64,000 bases of DNA from JAJEEA01 sp965116765 (GTDB lineage: Bacteria > Acidobacteriota > Vicinamibacteria > Vicinamibacterales > UBA8438), in the NCBI GenBank assembly GCA_965116765.1, contig OZ220718.1:1798001-1862000 (forward strand). The letters are read 5' to 3'. The notes beneath the pieces are model-generated. The model worked only from the letters and a program-made list of their open reading frames with translations, had not been told where the DNA came from and did not search any database. The position numbers and the translations under genes are program-made. This document shows positions 53,339 to 61,299 of this stretch, piece after piece (position 1 is the first letter of the stretch; each line of letters starts with the position of its first letter).

Positions 53339-53347
53339 TGCTATACT
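53339..53347 (+). promoter_or_regulatory. Extended -10 TGCTATACT of the kinase gene
   Basis: TGn plus TATACT ends ten bases before the ATG at 53358. The same nine-base word occurs before rpsT. No clear -35. Confidence 0.5.
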
Positions 53348-53357
53348 TTCGCCCTTC

Positions 53358-54347
53358 ATGTTGTTCTCCGACCATCTGCTCGGGAAATACAAGATCGTCT
53401 CCACCATCGGCAGCGGTGGATTCGGCACCGTGTATCTCGCCGAAGACACCTGGATAAACAAGCGGGTCGCCCTGAAGGTCCCTCACCGCCAGAACCTCAA
53501 CTTCACCGAGCTGCTCCGCGAGCCGCGCCTCCTCGCCACCCTGGACCACCCGAACATCGTCGCCATCACCACCGCGGAGAAGCAGGACGACGTCTTCTTC
53601 ATCGTGATGGAGTACGTGAACGGCGACACGCTGGAAGCGGTCATCGGGGGCAGTGGCGCCCTCGACGTGGATCGTGCCGTCGACTACTCGATCCAGATCG
53701 GCAAGGCGATGGAGTACGCCCACGGCCGGGGCGTCATCCATCGCGACCTGCGTCCGTCCAACGTCCTCGTCTCGGCGTCGGGCACCCTGAAGGTGGCCGA
53801 TTTCGGCACCTCGCGGTTCCTGGAGATGGCGGCCCGCGGCACCACCGTCATCGGGAGCCCGCAGTACATGGCGCCCGAGCAGTTCCAGGGCGAGGCGGTG
53901 TTCGCGTCGGACCTCTACTCGTTCGGCGTCACCATGTATCAGATGCTGACGGGCGAGCTCCCCTACGACCCGCCCGCCCCGCAGGACCTCCATCGGCTGC
54001 ACAGCGGCGAGCTCGTGCAGCCGCCGCGCCTGGTGAACGGCGCCATCCCGCGGAAGCTGGACGACGTGGTGATGAAGGCGGTGGCCCCGCAGCTCGCGGA
54101 CCGTTACGGAAACGCGGCCGAGCTGCTGTCCGACCTCGACGACGTCCGGGCCGCGCGGAGCGCCCGGCCCGGCCGACCGGGACGGGCCCAGGGCGCCGGG
54201 GCCCCCGCGCGCGGCCGCCGCACCCCCGGGCGGACCCCGGGCCGGCCCCGGGCGACGCCGTCGGCGGACTTCTGCTGGTACTGCAACAAGCCGCTCCCCC
54301 CCCGCGCCGAGCGCTGCCCCTTCTGCCGCGAGCTCCAACGGCGGTAG
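53358..54347 (+). CDS. Serine/threonine protein kinase with C-terminal zinc ribbon
   Basis: A 329-residue cytoplasmic Hanks-type kinase with a full active site: glycine loop 'IGSGGFGTVYLAEDTW', VALK lysine (KRVALKVP), 'VIHRDLRPSNVLV' (HRD kept, K-to-R after it), 'KVADFGTSRFLEM' (DFG) and 'GSPQYMAPEQFQGE'. An Arg/Pro/Gly-rich linker leads to a two-CxxC zinc ribbon, 'FCWYCNKPL...RCPFCREL'. There is no membrane helix or sensor domain; the ribbon may bind a partner or nucleic acid. Expressed from a near-adjacent TGCTATACT element. Targets unknown. Confidence 0.92.
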   Translation: MLFSDHLLGKYKIVSTIGSGGFGTVYLAEDTWINKRVALKVPHRQNLNFTELLREPRLLATLDHPNIVAITTAEKQDDVFFIVMEYVNGDTLEAVIGGSGALDVDRAVDYSIQIGKAMEYAHGRGVIHRDLRPSNVLVSASGTLKVADFGTSRFLEMAARGTTVIGSPQYMAPEQFQGEAVFASDLYSFGVTMYQMLTGELPYDPPAPQDLHRLHSGELVQPPRLVNGAIPRKLDDVVMKAVAPQLADRYGNAAELLSDLDDVRAARSARPGRPGRAQGAGAPARGRRTPGRTPGRPRATPSADFCWYCNKPLPPRAERCPFCRELQRR

Positions 54348-54356
54348 CCCGGCCTC

Positions 54357-54411
54357 TTCAGGCTCATTTCACGTTGGAATCAATCCCCCTTCAGACTCAC
54401 TTCTCATTGGA
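54357..54411. repeat. Two 22-base direct repeats, 33 bases apart
   Basis: TTCAGGCTCATTTCACGTTG (from 54357) and TTCAGACTCACTTCTCATTG (from 54390) match at 18 of 22 positions, both continuing to GGA. They lie 90-145 bases before ilvE and have lower G+C than their surroundings. Either a regulator-binding pair or a relic. Confidence 0.45.
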
Positions 54412-54501
54412 CAAGACTGGGGGTTGCGCCCCGGTCGAGCCGGACACTACACTGGGCAGCTACAAGTAGTTGATTCGGCAGCAGATGGGCGGGCCTTCGC
54501 G

Positions 54502-55458
54502 ATGAGCTTCGGCAGCGGCAAGATCTGGATGAACGGCAAGTTCGTGGACTGGGCGGACGCCACGATCCACATCGGTGCTCACGTCGTCCATTACGGCAGC
54601 GGCGTGTTCGAGGGCATCCGGTGCTACGACACGCCGGCCGGCTCCGTCGTCTTCCGGCTCGACGCCCACCTGCGCCGCTTCTACGACTCGGCGAAGGTGT
54701 ACCGGATGCCCCCGGAGATCGACCGTCCCGCCTTCCGCGAGGCGGTGCTGGAGACGATCCGGGTGAACGGCTACGCCGCGTGCTACATCCGCCCGCTGCT
54801 CTACCGGGGCTACAACAGCCTCGGCGTCAACCCGTTCAACTGCCCCGTCGAAGCGGCCATCCTCACCTGGGAGTGGGGAGCCTACCTGGGCGAGGACGCC
54901 CTGGAGAAAGGCGTCGACGTCCAGATCAGCTCGTGGGCCCGGCCCGCCCCGAACACGTTCCCGGCGATGGCCAAGTCCACCGCCAACTACGCCAACTCGC
55001 AGCTGATCAAGATGGAGGCGACCCTGAACGGGTACGACGAGGCGATCGCCCTCGACCCGTCGGGGCTGGTCAGCGAGGGCAGCGGCCAGAACATCTTCGT
55101 GATTCGCGACGGCGTCATCTTCACGCCGCCGATGGGCGGGTCGGTGCTCCCGGGCATCACGCGGGACGTCATCATCACGCTGGCCCGCGACCTCGGAACG
55201 CCGGTCGTGGAGCAGCCGGTGCCGCGCGAGATGCTGTACATCGCCGACGAGGTCTTCTTCACCGGCACCGCGGCGGAGATCTCGCCGATCCGCAGCATCG
55301 ACAAGATCACCATCGGCGACGGCGCCCGCGGGCCGGTCACCGCGGCCATCCAGCGCCGGTTCTTCGACGTCGTCAACGGCCGCGTCAGCGATGCCCACGA
55401 CTGGCTCACCCCCGTGCACCGCGTGGCCGAGCCGGTCGCCGCCGCCAGGACCTCCTGA
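54502..55458 (+). CDS. ilvE: Branched-chain amino acid aminotransferase
   Basis: A 318-residue class IV PLP enzyme making valine, leucine and isoleucine from their keto acids. 'WMNGKFVDWADATIHIGAHV', 'HYGSGVFEGIRCYDTPAG', the PLP lysine at about 158 (TFPAMAKSTANYANS), 'EAIALDPSGLVSEGSGQNIF' and 'LPGITRDVIITLARDLG' are all present. Start ATG 54502 matches relatives; the frame upstream to 54424 is not supported. A pair of direct repeats sits in the leader. Confidence 0.95.
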   Translation: MSFGSGKIWMNGKFVDWADATIHIGAHVVHYGSGVFEGIRCYDTPAGSVVFRLDAHLRRFYDSAKVYRMPPEIDRPAFREAVLETIRVNGYAACYIRPLLYRGYNSLGVNPFNCPVEAAILTWEWGAYLGEDALEKGVDVQISSWARPAPNTFPAMAKSTANYANSQLIKMEATLNGYDEAIALDPSGLVSEGSGQNIFVIRDGVIFTPPMGGSVLPGITRDVIITLARDLGTPVVEQPVPREMLYIADEVFFTGTAAEISPIRSIDKITIGDGARGPVTAAIQRRFFDVVNGRVSDAHDWLTPVHRVAEPVAAARTS

Positions 55459-55467
55459 CCGCGGAAC

Positions 55468-55947
55468 ATGGGCCCGGAGAGCGGCTGCCATGACGTCGCC
55501 CTGCGACTCCTCGCGGGCCGCGACCTCACGACGTCGCAGCTCCGCGAGCGTCTGCTCCGGCGCGCGCTTCCCGCCGACGAGATCGAGCGCACCCTCGACC
55601 GCCTGACCCGCACCGGCCTGCTCGACGACGCGCGGACCGCCGCCGCCCATGCGCGCCGGGCGGTGCAGGTCAAGCTCCGCGGCCGGCACCGCGCGCGGCG
55701 GGAGCTGGAGGCGCTCGGCATCGACCCGCCGGTCGCCGAGCGGGCCCTCGCCCTGGTGTTCGCGGAGGTCGACGAGGCCGCGGTGCTGGAGCGCGCGATA
55801 GCCAGGCGGGTCCGGGGCCCGGTCCGCACCCGGACCGAGCTGCGCCGGCTGCACCAGGCCCTCGTCCGGCAGGGGTTCGCGCGCGACGAGGTGGCCGCCG
55901 CCCTCCTCGCGCGGGCCGGGGCCGACGCCGCACTTGTGGAAGAATAG
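55468..55947 (+). CDS. recX: Regulatory protein RecX
   Basis: A 159-residue modulator of RecA filaments made of three three-helix repeats: 'ALRLLAGRDLTTSQLRERLL', 'LDRLTRTGLLDDARTAAAHA', 'ELRRLHQALVRQGFARDEVA'. The spacing of the basic and leucine positions fits RecX. It ends four bases before the alaS ATG; recX-alaS adjacency is common. Start at ATG 55468 lacks a good ribosome site, so a slightly later start is possible. Confidence 0.85.
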   Translation: MGPESGCHDVALRLLAGRDLTTSQLRERLLRRALPADEIERTLDRLTRTGLLDDARTAAAHARRAVQVKLRGRHRARRELEALGIDPPVAERALALVFAEVDEAAVLERAIARRVRGPVRTRTELRRLHQALVRQGFARDEVAAALLARAGADAALVEE

Positions 55948-55951
55948 CCGC

Positions 55952-58723
55952 ATGACGTCCAGCAGGATTCGCCAGAGCTTTCTCGACTACTTCGCCGGTC
56001 AGGGCCACGAGATCGTCCGCAGCTCGTCGCTCGTCCCCGCGGACGACCCGACGCTGCTGTTCACCAACGCGGGCATGAACCAGTTCAAGGACCTCTTTCT
56101 CGGCCGCGAGCAGCGCGCCTACAAGCGGGCGACGACGTCGCAGAAGTGCATGCGGGTCAGCGGGAAGCACAACGACCTCGACAACGTGGGGCCGTCCCGG
56201 CGTCACCACACCTTCTTCGAGATGCTCGGGAACTTCTCGTTCGGCGACTACTTCAAGGACGACGCCATTCCGTTCGCGTGGACGCTGCTGACCGAGGTGT
56301 GGCGGCTGCCGCCGGACCGGCTGCACCCGACCGTCTTCAAGGGCGAGGGCGGCATTCCGCGCGACGACGAGGCGCACGCCATCTGGAGCCGCCTCGTCCC
56401 CTCCGACCGCATCGTCGAGATGGGCCTCGAGGACAACTTCTGGGCGATGGGCGACACCGGGCCCTGCGGCCGCTGCTCCGAGGTCCACTACCAGCGCGGA
56501 GACCACGTCCCCTGCGAGGAGCCCGCTTGCCGGGGCATCGACTGCAGCTGCGAGCGCTACGTCGAGATCTGGAACAACGTCTTCATGGAGTTCGACCGCG
56601 ACGCCGGGGGGAACCTCGCGCCGCTGCCCGCCGCGTCCATCGACACCGGCATGGGGCTGGAGCGGATCGTCGCGATCATCCAGGACAAGTCCTCCAACTA
56701 CGACACCGACCTGTTCACGCCGCTGCTGCGCGCCATCGGCGAGGAGACCGGCCGCGCCTACGGCCCCCTCGCGCCGGGCGGCGCGGCGGGCCCCGACGAC
56801 GTCTCGATGCGGGTCGTCGCCGACCACCTGCGGGCGATGACGTTCCTCATCGGCGACGGCGTCATGCCCTCCAACGAGTGGCGCGGCTACGTGCTGCGCA
56901 AGATCATGCGGCGCGCGATGCGGCACGGGAAGAAGCTGGGCATGACCCGCCCCTTCCTGCATCGCCTCGTGGGGGTCGTCGCCCGCGAGATGGGCGACGC
57001 GTATCCCGAGCTCCGCACCGGCCGGGAGATGATCACGGGCGTTGTGAGGGCCGAGGAGGACAGGTTCGACGCGGTCCTGACCGACGGGCTGCCCCGGCTC
57101 GAGGCGGCGCTGACGAGGGCCGACGGAGGCGAGCTGGTCGGGGAGGACATCTTCCGGCTCTACGACACCTACGGGCTGCCCCTGGACTTCATCGAGGATC
57201 TGGCGGCCGAGCGGGGCGTGAGCGTGGACCGCGGCGGCTTCGAGCGGTGCCTGGAGGCCCAGCGCACGCAGTCGCGGGCGGGCACGCGGTTCTCCGTGGA
57301 CGCAGGGTCGGTCGGATTCACGTTCACGGCCGGCACGCCCGGCGTTACGGCCGACCGCGCCGGCGAGATGGACTCGTCCCCGGCTCACTCCGGGCCCGAG
57401 GGGTCGGTTGCCCGCGCCCCCGATCGGTTCGAGGGATACGGCACCACCCGGGTCGACGGGGCCGAGATCCTGGGCCTGTTCGACGAGGAGCGCACCGAGG
57501 TCTCCGAGCTCGGCCCGGGCACCTCGGGCTACGCGGTGCTCGATCGCACGCCGTTCTACCTCGAGGCGGGCGGACAGGTCTCGGACACCGGACGCCTGAC
57601 GGCGGCCGGCGACGCGGTCGTGGCCGAGGTCGACGGCCTGGAGCGCGTCGCCCCCGGCGGGCCACGCGCGCACCGCGTGCAGGTCGCGGGGGCGGGCCTG
57701 CGGATCGGCGAACGGGTGACCGCGGCGGTGGACCGCGAGCGCCGTGACGCCATCCGGCGGAACCACACCGCCACCCACCTGCTCCACGCCGCGCTCCGCG
57801 AGCACCTCGGCGCCCACGTCAAGCAGGCCGGCTCGCTCGTCGCGCCGGATCGGCTCCGGTTCGACTTCGCCCACGGCGGACCGGTCGATCCCGAGACGCT
57901 GGACGCGATCGAACGGACGGTCAACGCCGGGATCTACGCCAACCACGCGGTGGAGACGGAAGTCCGGTCGACGCAGGAGGCGATCGAGGCCGGGGCCATG
58001 GCCCTGTTCGGCGAGAAGTACGGCGACTCGGTTCGGGTGGTCTCGGTGCCCGGGGTCAGCATGGAGCTGTGCGGGGGCACCCACTGCCGGGCCACCGGCG
58101 ACATCGGCCTGTTCGCGGTGACCCAGGAGACCGGCGTCGCGGCCGGGGTGCGCCGCATCGAGGCGGTGACCGGCGAGGGCGCGGTCGCCCACGTGCAGGG
58201 CCAACGCCGGTCGGCCGCCGCCGTCCTCGAGGCTCTGGGAGTCTCCGGCGACCGCGCGGTGGACACCGTCAAGCGGCTGCAGGCCGAGGCCCGGCGGCTC
58301 GCCCGCGAGCTCGACCAGTTGAAGATGAAGGCGGCCCTCGGCGGACCGGTAGAATCGCAGGGAGACGACTCGGTGTCCATCGGCGACGTCCGGTTCATCG
58401 CGAGGCGGGTCGGCGGGCTGGAGAAGAGCGCGCTCCGCGGTCTCGCCGACAAGCTCCGCGATCGCCTGGGGCGCGGCGTGGTGCTGCTCGCCAACGACAA
58501 CGGCGGCAAGGTCGGCCTGATCGTCTCCGTGAGCAAGGACCTCACGGACCGGGTGCACGCCGGGAAGGTGGTCAAGGCGATTGCCCCCATCGTCGGCGGG
58601 GGCGGGGGCGGCCGCCCCGACTTCGCGGAGGCGGGCGGCCGCGAGCCCGCCCGCATCGACGCACTCCTGACGGAGAGCCGGCGTGTCGTGGGCCGGATGC
58701 TCGGCGAGGAGTCCGCCGCGTAG
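55952..58723 (+). CDS. alaS: Alanine--tRNA ligase
   Basis: A 923-residue class II synthetase. The catalytic core shows 'IRQSFLDYFAGQGHEIVRSS', 'TNAGMNQFKDLFLGRE', 'KCMRVSGKHNDLDNVG' and 'DTGPCGRCSEVHYQ', with a Zn-like 'CEEPACRGIDCSCERYVEIW'. The editing domain has 'RNHTATHLLHAALREHLG' and 'VSMELCGGTHCRATGDI'. The C-terminal DHHA1 domain is 'VVLLANDNGGKVGLIVSVSK'. About 45 residues longer than usual owing to inserts such as 'EMDSSPAHSGPEGSV'. ATG 55952 is preferred over GTG 55934, which overlaps recX. Confidence 0.96.
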   Translation: MTSSRIRQSFLDYFAGQGHEIVRSSSLVPADDPTLLFTNAGMNQFKDLFLGREQRAYKRATTSQKCMRVSGKHNDLDNVGPSRRHHTFFEMLGNFSFGDYFKDDAIPFAWTLLTEVWRLPPDRLHPTVFKGEGGIPRDDEAHAIWSRLVPSDRIVEMGLEDNFWAMGDTGPCGRCSEVHYQRGDHVPCEEPACRGIDCSCERYVEIWNNVFMEFDRDAGGNLAPLPAASIDTGMGLERIVAIIQDKSSNYDTDLFTPLLRAIGEETGRAYGPLAPGGAAGPDDVSMRVVADHLRAMTFLIGDGVMPSNEWRGYVLRKIMRRAMRHGKKLGMTRPFLHRLVGVVAREMGDAYPELRTGREMITGVVRAEEDRFDAVLTDGLPRLEAALTRADGGELVGEDIFRLYDTYGLPLDFIEDLAAERGVSVDRGGFERCLEAQRTQSRAGTRFSVDAGSVGFTFTAGTPGVTADRAGEMDSSPAHSGPEGSVARAPDRFEGYGTTRVDGAEILGLFDEERTEVSELGPGTSGYAVLDRTPFYLEAGGQVSDTGRLTAAGDAVVAEVDGLERVAPGGPRAHRVQVAGAGLRIGERVTAAVDRERRDAIRRNHTATHLLHAALREHLGAHVKQAGSLVAPDRLRFDFAHGGPVDPETLDAIERTVNAGIYANHAVETEVRSTQEAIEAGAMALFGEKYGDSVRVVSVPGVSMELCGGTHCRATGDIGLFAVTQETGVAAGVRRIEAVTGEGAVAHVQGQRRSAAAVLEALGVSGDRAVDTVKRLQAEARRLARELDQLKMKAALGGPVESQGDDSVSIGDVRFIARRVGGLEKSALRGLADKLRDRLGRGVVLLANDNGGKVGLIVSVSKDLTDRVHAGKVVKAIAPIVGGGGGGRPDFAEAGGREPARIDALLTESRRVVGRMLGEESAA

Positions 58724-58846
58724 GAGTCCGCGCCGCGTGACGGCGCCGACCCTGGGCGGGCGCCAGGTCGGAGCCGAAGGCGACGACCGCGGGCCAGGAG
58801 GCGGCGGTGACCTCGACCCACATCGAGCTGTGCCGCCCCGACCGAC

Positions 58847-59290
58847 ATGACCTCACCCACGCGCGCTCGCCCCGGCGGGGAACCGGAAGGCGGGGACGCC
58901 TCCCCGAAACGGATCCGGCTGGATGTCTGGCTGGACGTCGCGTGCCTGTTCAAGACCCGCTCCGAGGCCCAGCGCGCCTGCCGCGGGGGCAAGGTCGACG
59001 TCAACGACCAGCGGGCCAAGCCGCACCGCACCGTTCAGGCCGGCGACCGGCTCGCGATCACCCGGACGCAGGGCCGGAAGCAGCTCGTCGTGGTGCGGTC
59101 GGCGGCCGAGCACCATCTCCCCAAGGCGGAAGCGAGGACCCTGTACGAGGACGTCACCCCGCCCCTCACCGAGGCCGAGCGGGAGATGCGCCGCCTGGGC
59201 CGCGACCCCGGTCCCCCGGCCCGCCCGCGGGGCGCAAAGGCTCCCGACGCGCGCGATCGCCGCGCCCTGCGACGTCTGAAGCGCAGTTGA
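58847..59290 (+). CDS. S4-domain RNA-binding protein (Hsp15-like)
   Basis: A 147-residue basic protein with an S4 fold: 'RIRLDVWLDVACLFKTRSEA', 'CRGGKVDVNDQRAKPHRTVQ', 'AGDRLAITRTQGRKQLVVV'. Hsp15-type proteins rescue stalled 50S subunits carrying nascent chains. A C-terminal Arg/Ala-rich tail (RGAKAPDARDRRALRRLKRS) is probably RNA-binding. The 123 bp before it hold no clear promoter, so it may be cotranscribed with alaS. Confidence 0.85.
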   Translation: MTSPTRARPGGEPEGGDASPKRIRLDVWLDVACLFKTRSEAQRACRGGKVDVNDQRAKPHRTVQAGDRLAITRTQGRKQLVVVRSAAEHHLPKAEARTLYEDVTPPLTEAEREMRRLGRDPGPPARPRGAKAPDARDRRALRRLKRS

Positions 59291-59314
59291 CGGCGCCAGG
59301 GAGGCGGCTGACGG

Positions 59315-59358
59315 TGCTATACTGTCGTGTTTCTGGAGTCGTCGCGGAACGGAAAGGA
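59315..59358 (+). promoter_or_regulatory. rpsT: Promoter and RBS of rpsT
   Basis: TGCTATACT (59315-59323) is an extended -10, identical to the one before the kinase gene. GGAAAGGA (59351-59358) precedes the TTG start at 59370. Confidence 0.5.
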
Positions 59359-59369
59359 ATGGGCACGAC

Positions 59370-59636
59370 TTGGCCAATCACAAGCACACGCTGAAGGCGC
59401 ACAAGCAGAACCTCGTGCGCCGCGCCCGCAACCGCGCGTTGCGAACCCGGCTCCGGGGGGCCCTCAAGTCCCTGCGGTCGTCCATCGATCAGGGCGACGT
59501 CACCGGGGCCCGCTCGGCGTTCAGCGGCACGGTGTCGCTCATCGACCGGATGTCCGCCAAGGGAATCATCCACGACAACACCGCCGCCCGCTACAAGTCC
59601 CGGCTCGCCCGCCGCCTCGCCGCCGCCCAGGGATAG
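59370..59636 (+). CDS. rpsT: 30S ribosomal protein S20
   Basis: An 88-residue, strongly basic helical protein: 'MANHKHTLKAHKQNLVRRAR', 'SSIDQGDVTGARSAFSGTVS', 'GIIHDNTAARYKSRLARRLA'. The start is TTG (59370), a codon also used for S20 in other bacteria, where it helps autoregulation. ATG at 59359 is out of frame. Convergent with holA. Confidence 0.96.
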   Translation: MANHKHTLKAHKQNLVRRARNRALRTRLRGALKSLRSSIDQGDVTGARSAFSGTVSLIDRMSAKGIIHDNTAARYKSRLARRLAAAQG

Positions 59637-59652
59637 CAGGCTCCACCGCGCC

Positions 59653-59670
59653 GCCCCCACCCGGGGGGCC
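59653..59670 (+). terminator. Hairpin between rpsT and holA
   Basis: CCCCC-ACC-CGGGGGG with short flanking G/C pairs, 17 bases after the rpsT stop. Could terminate both converging genes. No T-run. Confidence 0.4.
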
Positions 59671-59737
59671 GCCGGCGCGACCCGCCGCTCCGAGGCGCCG
59701 GATCGGCGCTTCCGGGACGGTCGTCCTGCGCCCGCGG

Positions 59738-60658
59738 TCACGCGTCGCAGAGCTCCGCGACGAGCCGCTCCAGCAGCACCCGGTGGTCGCCGACCGAGCT
59801 CTTGAGGTCGAGGTCGGTGCGGTGGAGCGACTCCACCGCGGCGGCGATCCGGTGGTTCGGCATCCTGGTCCGCACGACCCACGCCAGCTGTCCCAGGACC
59901 ATGTAGGGGGCCGCGCCCGACTCGACGGTCAGGGCGAGCTCCTCGAGCGCGGCCGCGGTCTGCCCGCGTTCGATGGCCCTCGCCACCGCCCAGTCGTCGT
60001 GGGCCGCCGCCGGCCCCGCCACCATCCTCGCGTCGTCGAGGCCGACGGTCGGCGCGTCGCCGATGAACAGCAGCAGCCGGTCGACCTCGCCGCGCAGGCG
60101 GGGCAGGTCGGGTCCGGCCCGCGCGGCCACCAGGCGCACCGCCGCCGCGTCGATGGAACGGCCCGCCGCCGACACCCGCCTTCGCACCCAGCGCTCGGCG
60201 TCCGCCACCGAGGCCAGCTCCTCGCCCTTCACCTGCGTGGCCGCGTCCAGCAGGCGTGCGGTGGTGCGGCGGCGCCGGTCGAGGCCGGCCGCCACCAGCA
60301 CCAGACAGGCGTGCGGGTAGGGACTCGCGAGGTACTCCTCGAACGCCGCGAGGTCCGCGGCGGCGGCCCGGCTCTCGCGCTTCGGCGTCAGGCAGCGCTC
60401 GGCGCGCCGGACGATGACGATGCGCCGGGGCGCCATCATCGGCAGGGTCGCGGCCGCCTCGACGACCTGTCGCAGCGTGGCCTCGGCGCCGTCGAGCCGC
60501 TCCACGTTGAACGCCCGCAGACCCTCGTCGACGGCCTGCTCGAACGCACCGGCCAGCTCGGCCTTCTCGAGATCGTCGTCGCCCAGCAACAGGTACACGG
60601 GCGCGAGGTCGCCGGCGGCAATCTGCTTCAGCGCCTCGCCGGGGGTGATGGCGGACAT
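59738..60658 (-). CDS. holA: DNA polymerase III subunit delta
   Basis: A 306-residue clamp-loader subunit. The pattern 'APVYLLLGDDDLEKAELAGA', 'VVEAAATLPMMAPRRIVIVR', 'GPDLPRLRGEVDRLLLFIGD' and 'AAPYMVLGQLAWVVRTRMP' is characteristic of HolA, which opens the beta clamp. Weakly conserved overall, as usual. Third gene of leuS-lptE-holA, in the order known from enterobacteria. Confidence 0.9.
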   Translation of the reverse strand: MSAITPGEALKQIAAGDLAPVYLLLGDDDLEKAELAGAFEQAVDEGLRAFNVERLDGAEATLRQVVEAAATLPMMAPRRIVIVRRAERCLTPKRESRAAAADLAAFEEYLASPYPHACLVLVAAGLDRRRRTTARLLDAATQVKGEELASVADAERWVRRRVSAAGRSIDAAAVRLVAARAGPDLPRLRGEVDRLLLFIGDAPTVGLDDARMVAGPAAAHDDWAVARAIERGQTAAALEELALTVESGAAPYMVLGQLAWVVRTRMPNHRIAAAVESLHRTDLDLKSSVGDHRVLLERLVAELCDA

Positions 60659-60718
60659 GGCGGCGGGGTGGGCGCGCTCACCGCGCCCGAAATCCGGGAC
60701 GGCCGGCCGCCGACTCGG

Positions 60719-61264
60719 TCAGAACGCCTCGAGGATCGAGCTGACCACGGTGCTGGCGAAGTCGCGGGCGACCCGCTGCACCGCGTTCGACTGCTGGCCG
60801 AAGAAGAGGTTCGCGTCGACCCGCCCGCCGCCCGCCGAGGCCACGTCGTACTCGTCGCTGAAGGAGAGCGACGGGTTCTCCCACAGCACCTCGTCGGTCG
60901 TCAGGTCGCGGAACTCGATGTCCGCCTGCACCGTGAGAATGTAGCGAGACGCCTGCTGCTGGGCGCTGAACGACGCGGGGGCCAGTGTCACCCGGCTGAT
61001 GGTGCCGGTGAGCAGGGCGTCGACCCCGGTCTCGGCCGCGACCACCCGGTAGCGGCCCCGCCCGATGAACTCGGAACGCACCTGCTGGGTCAGCGACTGC
61101 TCGATCTCGAACACGGTGGTGTTGTTCTGGAACAGCGGCACGCCGATGGTCTCGATGTAGTCGGGCAGGAACGTCCCCTGCCCCGCCAGGGCGTAGCCGC
61201 AGCCGCTGCTGAGCGCGGCCGCGACGAGCAGCCCGAGACATCTCGCGAGCACCCCTCGCCTCAT
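60719..61264 (-). CDS. lptE: LptE-like LPS-assembly lipoprotein
   Basis: A 181-residue lipoprotein: signal 'RCLGLLVAAALSSGCGYALA' with lipobox SSGC, 'FLPDYIETIGVPLFQNNTTV' and 'YILTVQADIEFRDLTTDEVL'. LptE plugs the LptD barrel that delivers lipopolysaccharide to the outer membrane, supporting a diderm envelope. Position between leuS and holA backs the assignment. Confidence 0.88.
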   Translation of the reverse strand: MRRGVLARCLGLLVAAALSSGCGYALAGQGTFLPDYIETIGVPLFQNNTTVFEIEQSLTQQVRSEFIGRGRYRVVAAETGVDALLTGTISRVTLAPASFSAQQQASRYILTVQADIEFRDLTTDEVLWENPSLSFSDEYDVASAGGGRVDANLFFGQQSNAVQRVARDFASTVVSSILEAF

Positions 61265-61299
61265 CGTGCGCCTCCCCTCTCGAACCACGCGCGCCCTCG

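Noticed and set aside
58572..58856. A minus-strand frame in the alaS/S4 gap (SSMWVEVTAASWPAVVAFG)
   Set aside because: It mostly overlaps the alaS 3' end antisense, has no ribosome site and no recognisable family.
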